DNA of 64,000 nt, taken from the NCBI RefSeq assembly GCF_023349125.1, contig NZ_JAKIKT010000005.1:1-64000 (forward strand). Reading direction: 5' to 3'. Numbering within the stretch: the stretch's first letter is position 1; every line of letters starts with the position of its first letter. Under the pieces are notes generated by a model. That model was not told the origin of the DNA. It did not search any database and worked only from the letters and a program-made list of their open reading frames with translations. Below, one piece after another: positions 25,341 through 33,137 of this stretch. The translations under genes and the position numbers were made by a program. The DNA comes from Shewanella corallii. Its GTDB lineage: Bacteria > Pseudomonadota > Gammaproteobacteria > Enterobacterales > Shewanellaceae.

Positions 25341-25457
25341 GGTTATTCCTTTAATCAGTTCGCAGTATTGGATTGCAAAGATATCCACGCAGAGTATTGG
25401 TGAGTATCATTGATTTATAAATCAAAATAATTTGTCGCTCTCGGTAAAGAATTTTTT

Positions 25458-26312
25458 ATGGACACAGATCTGCTGAAAACCTTCCTTGAGGTAGCCCGCA
25501 CCCGTCACTTCGGCAAGGCTGCCGACAACCTGTTTCTGACCCGCAGCGCGGTCAGTTTCAGAGTCAAACAATTGGAAAGTGCGCTGGGCGTCGAGCTATT
25601 TGAGCGACAGCGAAACAATATCCAACCTACCAGCGCAGGTGAGCGGATGTTGATCCACGCCGAAGCGATTCTGACCGCCTGGGAAAGAGCCAAGCAGGAT
25701 ATCTCTCTCAGTAGTGAGCAAAGTATGCAGATGGCTGTGGGCATAGCCCCCAATGTATGGAGCGCTTACCTGCAGGGGGCGCTGCAGACACTGCACGATG
25801 GACTTGATGGCGTTGCACTGCGTACAGAAGAGTTACCTCATACCGTGATGGGCAGACAGTTACTGGCCCGAACCCTGGATATGATGATCTCCTTCGATGC
25901 CCCTCAGTTGGATGAACTGGAAGCGATTAAACTGGGAGAGATAGAGCTTTGTCTGGTATCCGGCGCCGGTCCAGCAACACTGCAAGAGGCGGCAGAGCTG
26001 CCCTATATCAAGGTGAACTGGGGAACCGTGTTCAATATCCAGCACGCCAAAGAGTTTGCTGAATTGCCCATTCCGATTATGCATACCGGCAGCGCTGCAA
26101 TAGCACTGGACTTTCTGCGGGCCAATGGTGCTACCGCTTTCTTGCCTAAAAATATGGTTACCGGCTTGTTGGAATCCGGCGAGCTGCATTTGGTCGAGGG
26201 TGCCAGAGAACTGAGCCGCAGTTTATATCTGGCCTACTGGGGAGAGAATGACCGACTGGAGATTATTCGCTCGGCGGTGAAATTGCTGAGTCAGGTGGTT
26301 AAACAAGACTAA
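25458..26312 (+). CDS. hdfR: LysR-type regulator HdfR
   Basis: 284 aa. The N-terminal winged helix reads MDTDLLKTFLEVARTRHFGKAADNLFLTRSAVSFRVKQLE, with ELFERQRNNIQPTSAGERML completing the domain; the effector domain follows. Length and divergence from maoP match HdfR, which represses flhDC in E. coli and has other targets elsewhere. A 117-bp A/T-rich gap separates it from maoP and should hold both promoters. Targets in this organism are unknown. Confidence 0.88.
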   Translation: MDTDLLKTFLEVARTRHFGKAADNLFLTRSAVSFRVKQLESALGVELFERQRNNIQPTSAGERMLIHAEAILTAWERAKQDISLSSEQSMQMAVGIAPNVWSAYLQGALQTLHDGLDGVALRTEELPHTVMGRQLLARTLDMMISFDAPQLDELEAIKLGEIELCLVSGAGPATLQEAAELPYIKVNWGTVFNIQHAKEFAELPIPIMHTGSAAIALDFLRANGATAFLPKNMVTGLLESGELHLVEGARELSRSLYLAYWGENDRLEIIRSAVKLLSQVVKQD

Positions 26313-26344
26313 CTGTTATAAAGCCGGAATCATACTGAGACAAC

Positions 26345-26370
26345 AAAGCCACGACCTGAGTCGTGGCTTT
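26345..26370 (+). terminator. Terminator of hdfR
   Basis: An 11-bp stem (AAAGCCACGAC with GTCGTGGCTTT), CTGA loop and following T run; it may also stop dgkA transcripts from the other strand. Confidence 0.8.
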
Positions 26371-26399
26371 TTGCTATCAACAGTCGTCGCTCTTTTCTA

Positions 26400-26771
26400 T
26401 CAAAACAGCAGCGGCAGCAGGATTGCGCCCCAGGTCAGGCCGCACAGACACAGTGACAGGAACACTGCAGCAGAAGCAATATCCTTGGCCCGGCCTGATA
26501 GGGGGTGAATTTCATCGCTTATTCTGTCCACTACAGCTTCAATTGCTGAGTTGAGTAACTCTACGATAAGCACCAGAAACAGGGTGAAAATCATCAGGAG
26601 TTTTTCCGGGACGGATACATTCACCAACAGGGCGACAGGCAACATGAGTATCGCCAGAATTAACTCCTGACGAAAGGCTGCTTCATGTTTCCAAGCTGCG
26701 CTCAGCCCTTTGATGGAAAAGCCTGTGGCGCGAAAAATTCGTTTCAGTCCGTGATTATTGGCGGGTTTCAT
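26400..26771 (-). CDS. dgkA: Diacylglycerol kinase
   Basis: 123 aa, three membrane helices, trimeric in E. coli. It phosphorylates diacylglycerol to phosphatidic acid, recycling lipid left by membrane-derived oligosaccharide or LPS modification. The signature AAFRQELILAIL, VELLNSAIEAVVDRIS and LSGRAKDIASAAVF contains the catalytic Glu/Asn residues of the family. Single gene convergent with hdfR. Confidence 0.94.
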   Translation of the reverse strand: MKPANNHGLKRIFRATGFSIKGLSAAWKHEAAFRQELILAILMLPVALLVNVSVPEKLLMIFTLFLVLIVELLNSAIEAVVDRISDEIHPLSGRAKDIASAAVFLSLCLCGLTWGAILLPLLF

Positions 26772-26916
26772 TGTGCAAGTCGTTCAGTGGTACCGGAAAA
26801 ATGCCTGCGAGTATAACACCCAGAGTCTTAGCTGAGTATGTGGATTATAGATTTTGCGACCCACGAATTGCGTCAGCTGGACTAAGCTTTTTGGGACAGA
26901 AAAATGAGGGAACAAG

Positions 26917-27765
26917 ATGAAAGGATTCATTGTCACCGCCTTATTTAGCTTGGCTCTGCATTTAGCAGGGGCCAACCCAGGCTGGGCGGATACCCCGGAT
27001 TCCGGCGCGCTTCAACTGGCAACGAGTTTCAGAGAAGATATTGCCATTGAGCAGTATCTGGTAAGTGAGAAACTCGATGGTGTCAGAGGGCGCTGGACAG
27101 GTACCGAAATGCTGACTCGCTCTGGCCGCACAGTGCCGCTACCCAAGTGGTTTACTCAAGGCTGGCCTGATATCCGGTTAGACGGTGAAATATGGTTGGG
27201 GCGTAACCGGTTTGATGAAGTGTCGGCTTTGGTTCGCAGCGATGCTGCTGATGATATTCTCTGGCAGCAGGTACGCTTTATGGTGTTTGATATGCCGGAC
27301 CCACAGCTGCCGTTCTCCCAACGTTATGACCTATTGCTGAAACTACTTGAAGGACAAACCCATATCAGGCCTGTTGCCCAGTTCAGGCTTGGCAGCCTTG
27401 AAGAGCTTAATGCTTTGCTCGATGAAAGGGTTAAAGCAGGTGCAGAAGGTCTGATGTTGCACCATCAGAATGCGGAGTATCGGGACGGCAGACAAAAGCA
27501 GTTGCTAAAACTTAAGCCTTTATATGACGCGGAAGCCCGGGTGCTTGCCCATCTTCCCGGTAAAGGCAAATACCAGGGCATGATGGGAGCCCTGTTGGTG
27601 CAAATGGCGGATGGCCGGGAATTCAGATTGGGAACTGGGTTCAGCGATGCAGACCGTGCAAACCCTCCACCAATTGGCAGCTTGGTGACATTTCAATACC
27701 GTGGCCTGACCTCAAACGGGCTGCCGAGATTTGCCGGTTTTTACCGTGTCAGGTCCCCGGATTGA
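26917..27765 (+). CDS. Secreted ATP-dependent DNA ligase (LigE type)
   Basis: 282 aa. A signal peptide (FIVTALFSLALHLAGANPGWAD) sends it to the periplasm. Nucleotidyltransferase motifs: I EKLDGVRG with adenylated Lys52, III RLDGEIW, IIIa FMVFDMP, IV AEGLMLHH, V LLKLKP, then an OB-fold domain ending GFYRVRSPD. It is a minimal ligase without DNA-binding insertions, like the periplasmic Lig E enzymes of Haemophilus, Neisseria and Vibrio. It seals nicks in duplex DNA outside the cytoplasm; a role in DNA uptake or biofilm DNA has been suggested for the group. The following phosphatase is 57 bp away and may share a transcript. Confidence 0.88.
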   Translation: MKGFIVTALFSLALHLAGANPGWADTPDSGALQLATSFREDIAIEQYLVSEKLDGVRGRWTGTEMLTRSGRTVPLPKWFTQGWPDIRLDGEIWLGRNRFDEVSALVRSDAADDILWQQVRFMVFDMPDPQLPFSQRYDLLLKLLEGQTHIRPVAQFRLGSLEELNALLDERVKAGAEGLMLHHQNAEYRDGRQKQLLKLKPLYDAEARVLAHLPGKGKYQGMMGALLVQMADGREFRLGTGFSDADRANPPPIGSLVTFQYRGLTSNGLPRFAGFYRVRSPD

Positions 27766-27822
27766 GGCCGCTGTCATTCATAAGGTATGCTGGCACGCTG
27801 ATTCAATGGACAGGAAGTGATC

Positions 27823-28284
27823 ATGACCCCTTCGGTGCTGTTTGTATGTATGGGAAATATTTGCCGTTCGCCAACGGCTGAAGCTGTATGCCGGAAAATG
27901 GCGACGGAACGGGGAGTGGATGTCAGGATTGATTCGGCGGGAACCATTGCTTATCACGCCGGTGAAAAGCCTGACCCCCGCAGTCAGGCAGCAGGCGAAG
28001 CGAGAGGCTACGATTTTTCCGGGATCCGCGCCCGTCAGGTCAATGATGCGGATTTTGAACTGTTTGATCTGATTTTAGCGGCGGATAACAAGAATCTGCA
28101 GGATCTCGCTCAGCGTTGCCCGTCTCAGTACCAATCAAAATTGGCGCTGATGTTAGCCCCCTGTGAGGGCAATGAGACTCAGGTACCGGATCCCTATTAT
28201 GGTGGTGAACAGGGTTTTGAGCATGTGCTCGATCTGTTGGAGGAAGCTTGCGGTAAGTGGTTGGATAAACTGACAGCTAAATAG
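27823..28284 (+). CDS. Low-molecular-weight protein-tyrosine phosphatase
   Basis: 153 aa from the ATG at 27823 with AGGAAG upstream; GTG at 27817 is less likely. The P-loop VCMGNICRSPT holds nucleophile Cys9 and Arg15, and VPDPYYGG holds the general-acid Asp. Cytoplasmic; in other bacteria these enzymes reverse tyrosine phosphorylation, often of exopolysaccharide kinases. No BY-kinase or capsule genes lie nearby, so the substrate is unknown. Confidence 0.92.
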   Translation: MTPSVLFVCMGNICRSPTAEAVCRKMATERGVDVRIDSAGTIAYHAGEKPDPRSQAAGEARGYDFSGIRARQVNDADFELFDLILAADNKNLQDLAQRCPSQYQSKLALMLAPCEGNETQVPDPYYGGEQGFEHVLDLLEEACGKWLDKLTAK

Positions 28285-28300
28285 AAGGCCCCGGATAGTA

Positions 28301-28325
28301 AAAAAGCCTGCAATGCAGGCTTTTT
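28301..28325. terminator. Bidirectional terminator between the phosphatase gene and ylqF
   Basis: A 10-bp stem (AAAAAGCCTG with CAGGCTTTTT) and CAATG loop with T runs on both strands. Confidence 0.85.
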
Positions 28326-28340
28326 GTATATGAGAGAATA

Positions 28341-29276
28341 TCAGTGACGTTTACCGGAGCGCTTGAGCTTCTCTGCAGCTTTCTTGGCTTCTTTTTCGGC
28401 TGCTTTTTCTGCCAGAATGCGTTCCACTTCCGCTTTCTCTACTTCCGCCATCTCAGGAGTTTCCAGTGACAGCAAGCCTATCTTGCCACTGCGAAATTCA
28501 TGCAGCAGCAGCTCCGACACCTTGTGCAGGTCGATGTAACCACCTGCACGTTTGGCTCCGCGTTTGGCACCTATAGCTTCCAGCAGCTCGATATCTGTCT
28601 CTGGCAATTCATCAATCTTATATCTTTCTTTGATTGCTTCAGGATAAGCCTGCAGGAAATATTCGGCGGCAAACATGGCGACATCCTCATACTCCATTGC
28701 CGTATCTTTAATGGCGCCGGTGACGGCCAAACGATAGCTTGAGGCTTCGTTATCCACTTTGGGCCAGAGGATCCCCGGGGTATCTGACAGTACGATACCA
28801 TCGCCCAGATTGATACGCTGCTGAGCCTTGGTTACTGCCGGTTCGTTACCTGTTTTGGCAATGGTACGACCCGCCAGGGTATTGATAATGGTGGACTTAC
28901 CCACGTTGGGGATGCCCATAATCATGGTGCGCAACTTCTTTTCCTGGCCGACGCGCTCAGGCACCAGCTTGCGGCACAGATCGGGAATCTTCTTAATCAT
29001 GGCGGGTTGCAGTGTGGTGACTGCCATCGCCTTTACACCTTGCTCCTGCTCAAGATATTCAACCCACTTGGCGGTGACTTCAGGATCTGCCAGGTCACAC
29101 TTGTTCAGCAGCTTAATACAGGGCTTATCACCCCGGAGCTGAGCCACCATAGGGTTTTCACTGGAGAAGGGAATGCGGGCATCGAGTACCTCAATCACCA
29201 GATCGATTTGGGGCATAGCCTCGGCAATTTCCTTGCGGGCTTTGTGCATGTGACCGGGAAACCAATGAATGGCCAT
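28341..29276 (-). CDS. ylqF: Ribosome biogenesis GTPase YlqF
   Basis: 311 aa circularly permuted GTPase that matures the large ribosomal subunit. The G motifs come in permuted order: G4 LLNKCDL near residue 57, G1 MGIPNVGKSTI near 120, and G3 SDTPG near 167. The N-terminus HWFPGHMHKARKEI is typical of YlqF/RbgA. A Lys/Glu-rich tail (EKAAEKEAKKAAEKLKRSGKRH) could contact rRNA. Single gene. Confidence 0.93.
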   Translation of the reverse strand: MAIHWFPGHMHKARKEIAEAMPQIDLVIEVLDARIPFSSENPMVAQLRGDKPCIKLLNKCDLADPEVTAKWVEYLEQEQGVKAMAVTTLQPAMIKKIPDLCRKLVPERVGQEKKLRTMIMGIPNVGKSTIINTLAGRTIAKTGNEPAVTKAQQRINLGDGIVLSDTPGILWPKVDNEASSYRLAVTGAIKDTAMEYEDVAMFAAEYFLQAYPEAIKERYKIDELPETDIELLEAIGAKRGAKRAGGYIDLHKVSELLLHEFRSGKIGLLSLETPEMAEVEKAEVERILAEKAAEKEAKKAAEKLKRSGKRH

Positions 29277-29341
29277 AGGGAAGATTATCCTCTGCGGGTT
29301 GTATTGCGGCGCTTATTGTAGCCTTTAATGTACTCATGTCA

Positions 29342-29366
29342 TAAAAAAAGCGCCCTCAGGCGCTCT
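29342..29366 (-). terminator. Terminator of the 2OG-oxygenase gene
   Basis: Stem AGCGCC with GGCGCT around CTCA; seven A at 29343-29349 give a T tract on the minus strand. Confidence 0.75.
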
Positions 29367-29382
29367 TTAGGTGACAGGGTGC

Positions 29383-30222
29383 TCAGATAACACCCAGTTC
29401 ACGCAGTCTTTCCTGCAGGTAACTGCTGGCAGTGTGTCGCTCAGATAGCACCACATTGGGGTTTGGATGCAGAAACAGAGGTAAAGACAAACGGGATTTT
29501 CCTGTATCAGCCCCTTTAGGGTTCACCACTCTGTGGGTGGTGGAGGGGAAATATCCGGCTGAGGCTTCTTTCAGCATGTCGCCACTGTTGATAATCAGGT
29601 TGCCAAAATCACAGGGGACTTCGAGCCACTGGCCATCACGGGTCTTAACTTCCAGGCCAGGCTTGTTGGCCGCAGGCAGAATGGTCAGCAGGTTAATATC
29701 TTCATGGGCTGCAGCACGCACAGCGCCTATCTCTTCTGTGCCTGACAACGGCGGATAATGCAGAACCCGAAGCAGCGTCTTTTGGCTGTCCAGGATCATT
29801 TCCGGTAATGGCATGGAGAAGCCGGTCATCACCTCTTCAGGACACTCCTGATCGACCCAGTCCAACAGCTCTGTCGCCAGGGTGTTGGCATTGGCATAGT
29901 AGGCGAGAATATCCTGACGCAATGAATCCGGAATACGGCCCCAGGGATAGACATGAAAATACTCTTTGATGTCTTTTACCGTATGCCCTTTAGCGGTTTC
30001 GGACACTTCAGCCGGGAAAAATCCATCCTGAGTTTCAGGGTTAAAGAGATACTCAAGCTTGTTTTCACCATCGAAAAAAGCTTGCCAGTCCTGGTATATG
30101 CGGTCTACCAATTGCTGGTTTATCGGGTGGTTTTTTAATACTGCAAAACCTGTATTTCGCAGTGAATCCACAAACTGTTTTGCGCTGTCCGCTGCGCGGT
30201 AATCTATCACTGATAATTTCAT
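29383..30222 (-). CDS. Isopenicillin-N-synthase-like 2-oxoglutarate/Fe(II) oxygenase
   Basis: 279 aa. An N-terminal DIOX_N region (LRNTGFAVLKNHPINQQLVDRIYQDW) is followed by the double-stranded beta-helix. The Fe ligands are visible as His and Asp in AAHEDINLLTIL and His in STTHRVVNP, and the 2-oxoglutarate-binding RxS is in KSRLSLPLF. All catalytic residues are present. No biosynthetic cluster surrounds it, so it may act in general metabolism; the substrate cannot be predicted. It is divergent from the msrBA gene. Confidence 0.85.
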   Translation of the reverse strand: MKLSVIDYRAADSAKQFVDSLRNTGFAVLKNHPINQQLVDRIYQDWQAFFDGENKLEYLFNPETQDGFFPAEVSETAKGHTVKDIKEYFHVYPWGRIPDSLRQDILAYYANANTLATELLDWVDQECPEEVMTGFSMPLPEMILDSQKTLLRVLHYPPLSGTEEIGAVRAAAHEDINLLTILPAANKPGLEVKTRDGQWLEVPCDFGNLIINSGDMLKEASAGYFPSTTHRVVNPKGADTGKSRLSLPLFLHPNPNVVLSERHTASSYLQERLRELGVI

Positions 30223-30400
30223 GAGCAGTCACTTCACTGTTATTTGCCGCTGGGATTTTACCCGTTCGATAAATGTGACGCAAATCAAGATGATCTAAAG
30301 GATGTGATTCACGTAGGCCTAAAGTAAAGTAGAGGAATGAAATAAAGGGCAGGGCATTCAGGTCTATAACTGTCCCTTTAACAGAAGGAGAGCGGCAATT

Positions 30401-31309
30401 ATGCGTAAATTGACTGACTTTGAACGTTATGTCATTGAAGAAAAAGGCACTGAGCGTCCATTCAGCGGGGAGTATCATACTCATGACGCCGCCGGTGTAT
30501 ATCACTGCCGAAAGTGCGATGCGCCGCTATATCTCTCTGAACACAAGTTTCAGGCACATTGTGGCTGGCCTGCGTTTGATGACGAGATCCCCGGTGCAGT
30601 AACCCGACATATGGATGCGGATGGACACAGAACAGAGATTGTCTGCAGCAACTGCGGCGGTCATCTGGGGCACGTATTTCAGGGGGAGTATCTCACTCCC
30701 AAAAACCTGCGCCACTGTGTTAACTCTGTCTCCATGGTATTCAAGGGGAAAGATGATATGGAAGAATCAAGCGACAGGACTGAACTGGCAACCCTGGGTG
30801 GTGGCTGCTTCTGGTGTATTGAGGCAGTATTCAGCAACCTTAAGGGGGTTATCAGCGTCAAGTCAGGTTATGCGGGCGGCTCGCCTGAAAAAGCTGACTA
30901 TAAAAGTGTTTGCAGTGGGCATTCAGGTCACGCTGAAGTGGTTCAGGTGGAATTTAATCCACTGGAAATTAGCTTCAGAGAGCTGTTGGAAGTATTTTTT
31001 ACCAGCCATGACCCGACCACGCTGAATCGTCAGGGCAATGATGTAGGCACTCAGTATCGCAGTGTGATTTTTGCCCATGATGCCAGTCAGCAGGATGTCG
31101 CTTCAGAGGTTATAACCAAACTCAATGAGTCTGGTCTCTGGTCATCGCCACTGGTCACTGAACTTGTCGCTTACTCAGGCTTTTACCCGGCGGAGGAGGT
31201 CCATGACGACTATTTTGCCCGCAACCCTCAGCAGGGTTATTGTCGACTGGTTATTGCGCCCAAGGTTGATAAGGTTAGAGCCCTGTTCGCGGATAAACTG
31301 AAGTCTTAG
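30401..31309 (+). CDS. msrBA: Bifunctional methionine sulfoxide reductase MsrB-MsrA
   Basis: 302 aa fusion repairing both R- and S-methionine sulfoxide. Residues 1-120 are MsrB: zinc ligands in YHCRKCDAPL and CSNCGGHLGHVF, catalytic Cys in RHCVNSVSM. Residues 128-302 are MsrA with GGGCFWCIEAVF holding its catalytic Cys, YAGGSPEKADY, and GNDVGTQYRSVIF. There is no signal peptide, so it is cytoplasmic. The order B then A is the reverse of the Neisseria PilB fusion. AGAAGGAGAG upstream gives a strong ribosome binding site. Confidence 0.94.
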   Translation: MRKLTDFERYVIEEKGTERPFSGEYHTHDAAGVYHCRKCDAPLYLSEHKFQAHCGWPAFDDEIPGAVTRHMDADGHRTEIVCSNCGGHLGHVFQGEYLTPKNLRHCVNSVSMVFKGKDDMEESSDRTELATLGGGCFWCIEAVFSNLKGVISVKSGYAGGSPEKADYKSVCSGHSGHAEVVQVEFNPLEISFRELLEVFFTSHDPTTLNRQGNDVGTQYRSVIFAHDASQQDVASEVITKLNESGLWSSPLVTELVAYSGFYPAEEVHDDYFARNPQQGYCRLVIAPKVDKVRALFADKLKS

Positions 31310-31333
31310 ATTTGGTTTTTAGTTAGCGGACAC

Positions 31334-31361
31334 AAAAAAGGCGGGGTAACCCGCCTTTTTT
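31334..31361. terminator. Bidirectional terminator between msrBA and the SulP gene
   Basis: A 12-bp stem (31334-31345 with 31350-31361) and GTAA loop, with T runs on both strands. Confidence 0.85.
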
Positions 31362-31372
31362 AATACACTCGC

Positions 31373-32932
31373 TTAAGAGTCCAGTTTGTCGTCTGCAACC
31401 TTGTAGGAGGGATCCTCAAGCAGATTGACTTCCACCAGGCCTTTGGCCTTTTTCAGTACCTTGGCACAGTCAGGTGACAGGTGACGCAGGTGCAGGCGTT
31501 TACCGGCAGCTGTGTAACGCTCAGCCAGAGTATCTATGGCTTCCAGTGCTGAATGATCAGCTACCCGGGAGTTGCCGAAGTCTACAATCACATCTTCAGG
31601 ATCCTGCTTGGCATCAAACAGCTCCAGGAAGTTGGCAACCGAGCCGAAGAACAGCGGGCCATTAAGTTCATACACCTTCCAACCCTGATTATTGGTGTGG
31701 GTGTTGACGCCAATATGCTTGGCGTGCTGCCAGGCAAATACCAGTGCAGATACGATAACACCGACGAATACGGCAAATGCCAGGTCGGTAAACACAGTCA
31801 CCACAGTCACTAATACAATCACAAAGGCATCGGAGCGCGGCACTTTGCTCATCATATTGAAGCTGGCCCATTCGAAGGTGCCAAGTACCACCATAAACAT
31901 CACGCCCACCAGTGCAGCCAGCGGGATGATTTCAATAAAGGCAGCACCGAACAGAATAAAGGCAAGCAGCGCCAGTGCAGCTGTGATACCTGACAATCGG
32001 CCCCGTCCACCTGAGTTAATGTTAATCATGGACTGACCAATCATGGCGCAGCCACCCATGGCTCCGAAGAAGCCGGAAATGATGTTACCTGCACCCTGAC
32101 CAACACACTCTTTATTGGAGCGGCCACGGGTCCCTGTCATCTCATCTACCACTGTCAGTGTCAGCAAAGACTCAATCAGGCCAACGGCAGCCAGAATGAA
32201 AGAGTAGGGCAAGATGATCTTTAAGGTTTCCAGCGTAAATGGCACCGACGGAATAGAGAAACTTGGCAGTGAGCCTGCGATAGTCGCGTTATCATTGCCA
32301 CTCATACCCTTAAGGAAGTCCAGTACATTGCGGGTATCCAGATCCATACCCACCACAATGGCTGTCACAGTCAAAATTGCAGCCAGTGATGAAGGAATTG
32401 CCTTGGTGATTTTAGGCAGGAAGTGAATGATTGCCATGGTCAGGGCGACCAGTCCCAACATGATCACCAGCTCATTCATAGGGAGCCACTGCATGACTCC
32501 TTTGGCATCCGGGACTTGAAACTGGCCCAATTGCGCCAGGAAAATCACAATAGCCAGTCCGTTTACAAAGCCAATCATCACTGGGTAGGGCACGATACGA
32601 ATAAACTTACCCAGTCTGAATGCACCGGCAGTAACCTGAATAAGACCGGCCAGCACCACAGCGGCAAACAGATATTGCACGCCATGCTCTGCAACCAGTG
32701 CCACCATGACTACCGCCATAGCGCCGGTCGCGCCGGAAATCATGCCGGGGCGTCCGCCAATCACTGCGGTGACCAATCCCATAATAAAGGCGGCGTAAAG
32801 ACCGACCATAGGCTCCACACCCGCAACAAAGGCAAAAGCAACCGCTTCGGGAACCAGAGCCAAAGCCACGGTCAGACCGGAAAGCAGATCTGCCTTATGG
32901 CTGGCTGTCTTGTGACGAATAATATCGAACAT
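31373..32932 (-). CDS. SulP-family inorganic anion transporter
   Basis: 519 aa from the ATG at 32932, chosen for AGAGGT just upstream; a longer ORF start at 32956 lacks it. About 12-14 membrane segments; SulP motifs include [31 protein letters not shown] and [22 protein letters not shown]-terminal STAS domain ([29 protein letters not shown]) carries the usual regulatory Ser. Likely substrates are bicarbonate or sulfate; family members with this N-terminus ([16 protein letters not shown]) are often annotated as bicarbonate or sulfate permeases, and sequence alone cannot decide. No carbonic anhydrase gene is nearby. Confidence 0.88.
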   Translation of the reverse strand: MFDIIRHKTASHKADLLSGLTVALALVPEAVAFAFVAGVEPMVGLYAAFIMGLVTAVIGGRPGMISGATGAMAVVMVALVAEHGVQYLFAAVVLAGLIQVTAGAFRLGKFIRIVPYPVMIGFVNGLAIVIFLAQLGQFQVPDAKGVMQWLPMNELVIMLGLVALTMAIIHFLPKITKAIPSSLAAILTVTAIVVGMDLDTRNVLDFLKGMSGNDNATIAGSLPSFSIPSVPFTLETLKIILPYSFILAAVGLIESLLTLTVVDEMTGTRGRSNKECVGQGAGNIISGFFGAMGGCAMIGQSMININSGGRGRLSGITAALALLAFILFGAAFIEIIPLAALVGVMFMVVLGTFEWASFNMMSKVPRSDAFVIVLVTVVTVFTDLAFAVFVGVIVSALVFAWQHAKHIGVNTHTNNQGWKVYELNGPLFFGSVANFLELFDAKQDPEDVIVDFGNSRVADHSALEAIDTLAERYTAAGKRLHLRHLSPDCAKVLKKAKGLVEVNLLEDPSYKVADDKLDS

Positions 32933-33094
32933 TGGACCTCTAATGTCTGAAACCAACAGATTCCATCATAGGAACAAATTGGTATATATGTGATCTGGTT
33001 ATAAATTTTAAGCCGCGCATACTAACAGAAAATGACATTGGCCGCAGTAATCAGGGTGAATTAAATTTCACCTGTGATTTATTCGGGCAATAAA

Positions 33095-33118
33095 AAAGCC
33101 ATGCAATTGCATGGCTTT
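33095..33118 (-). terminator. Terminator of rne
   Basis: A 24-bp perfect palindrome around AATT (AAAGCCATGCAATTGCATGG plus CTTT) followed on the minus strand by a T tract (33097-33092), 20 bp past the rne stop. Confidence 0.8.
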
Positions 33119-33137
33119 CTTGTCGGCAAAACTTCTG

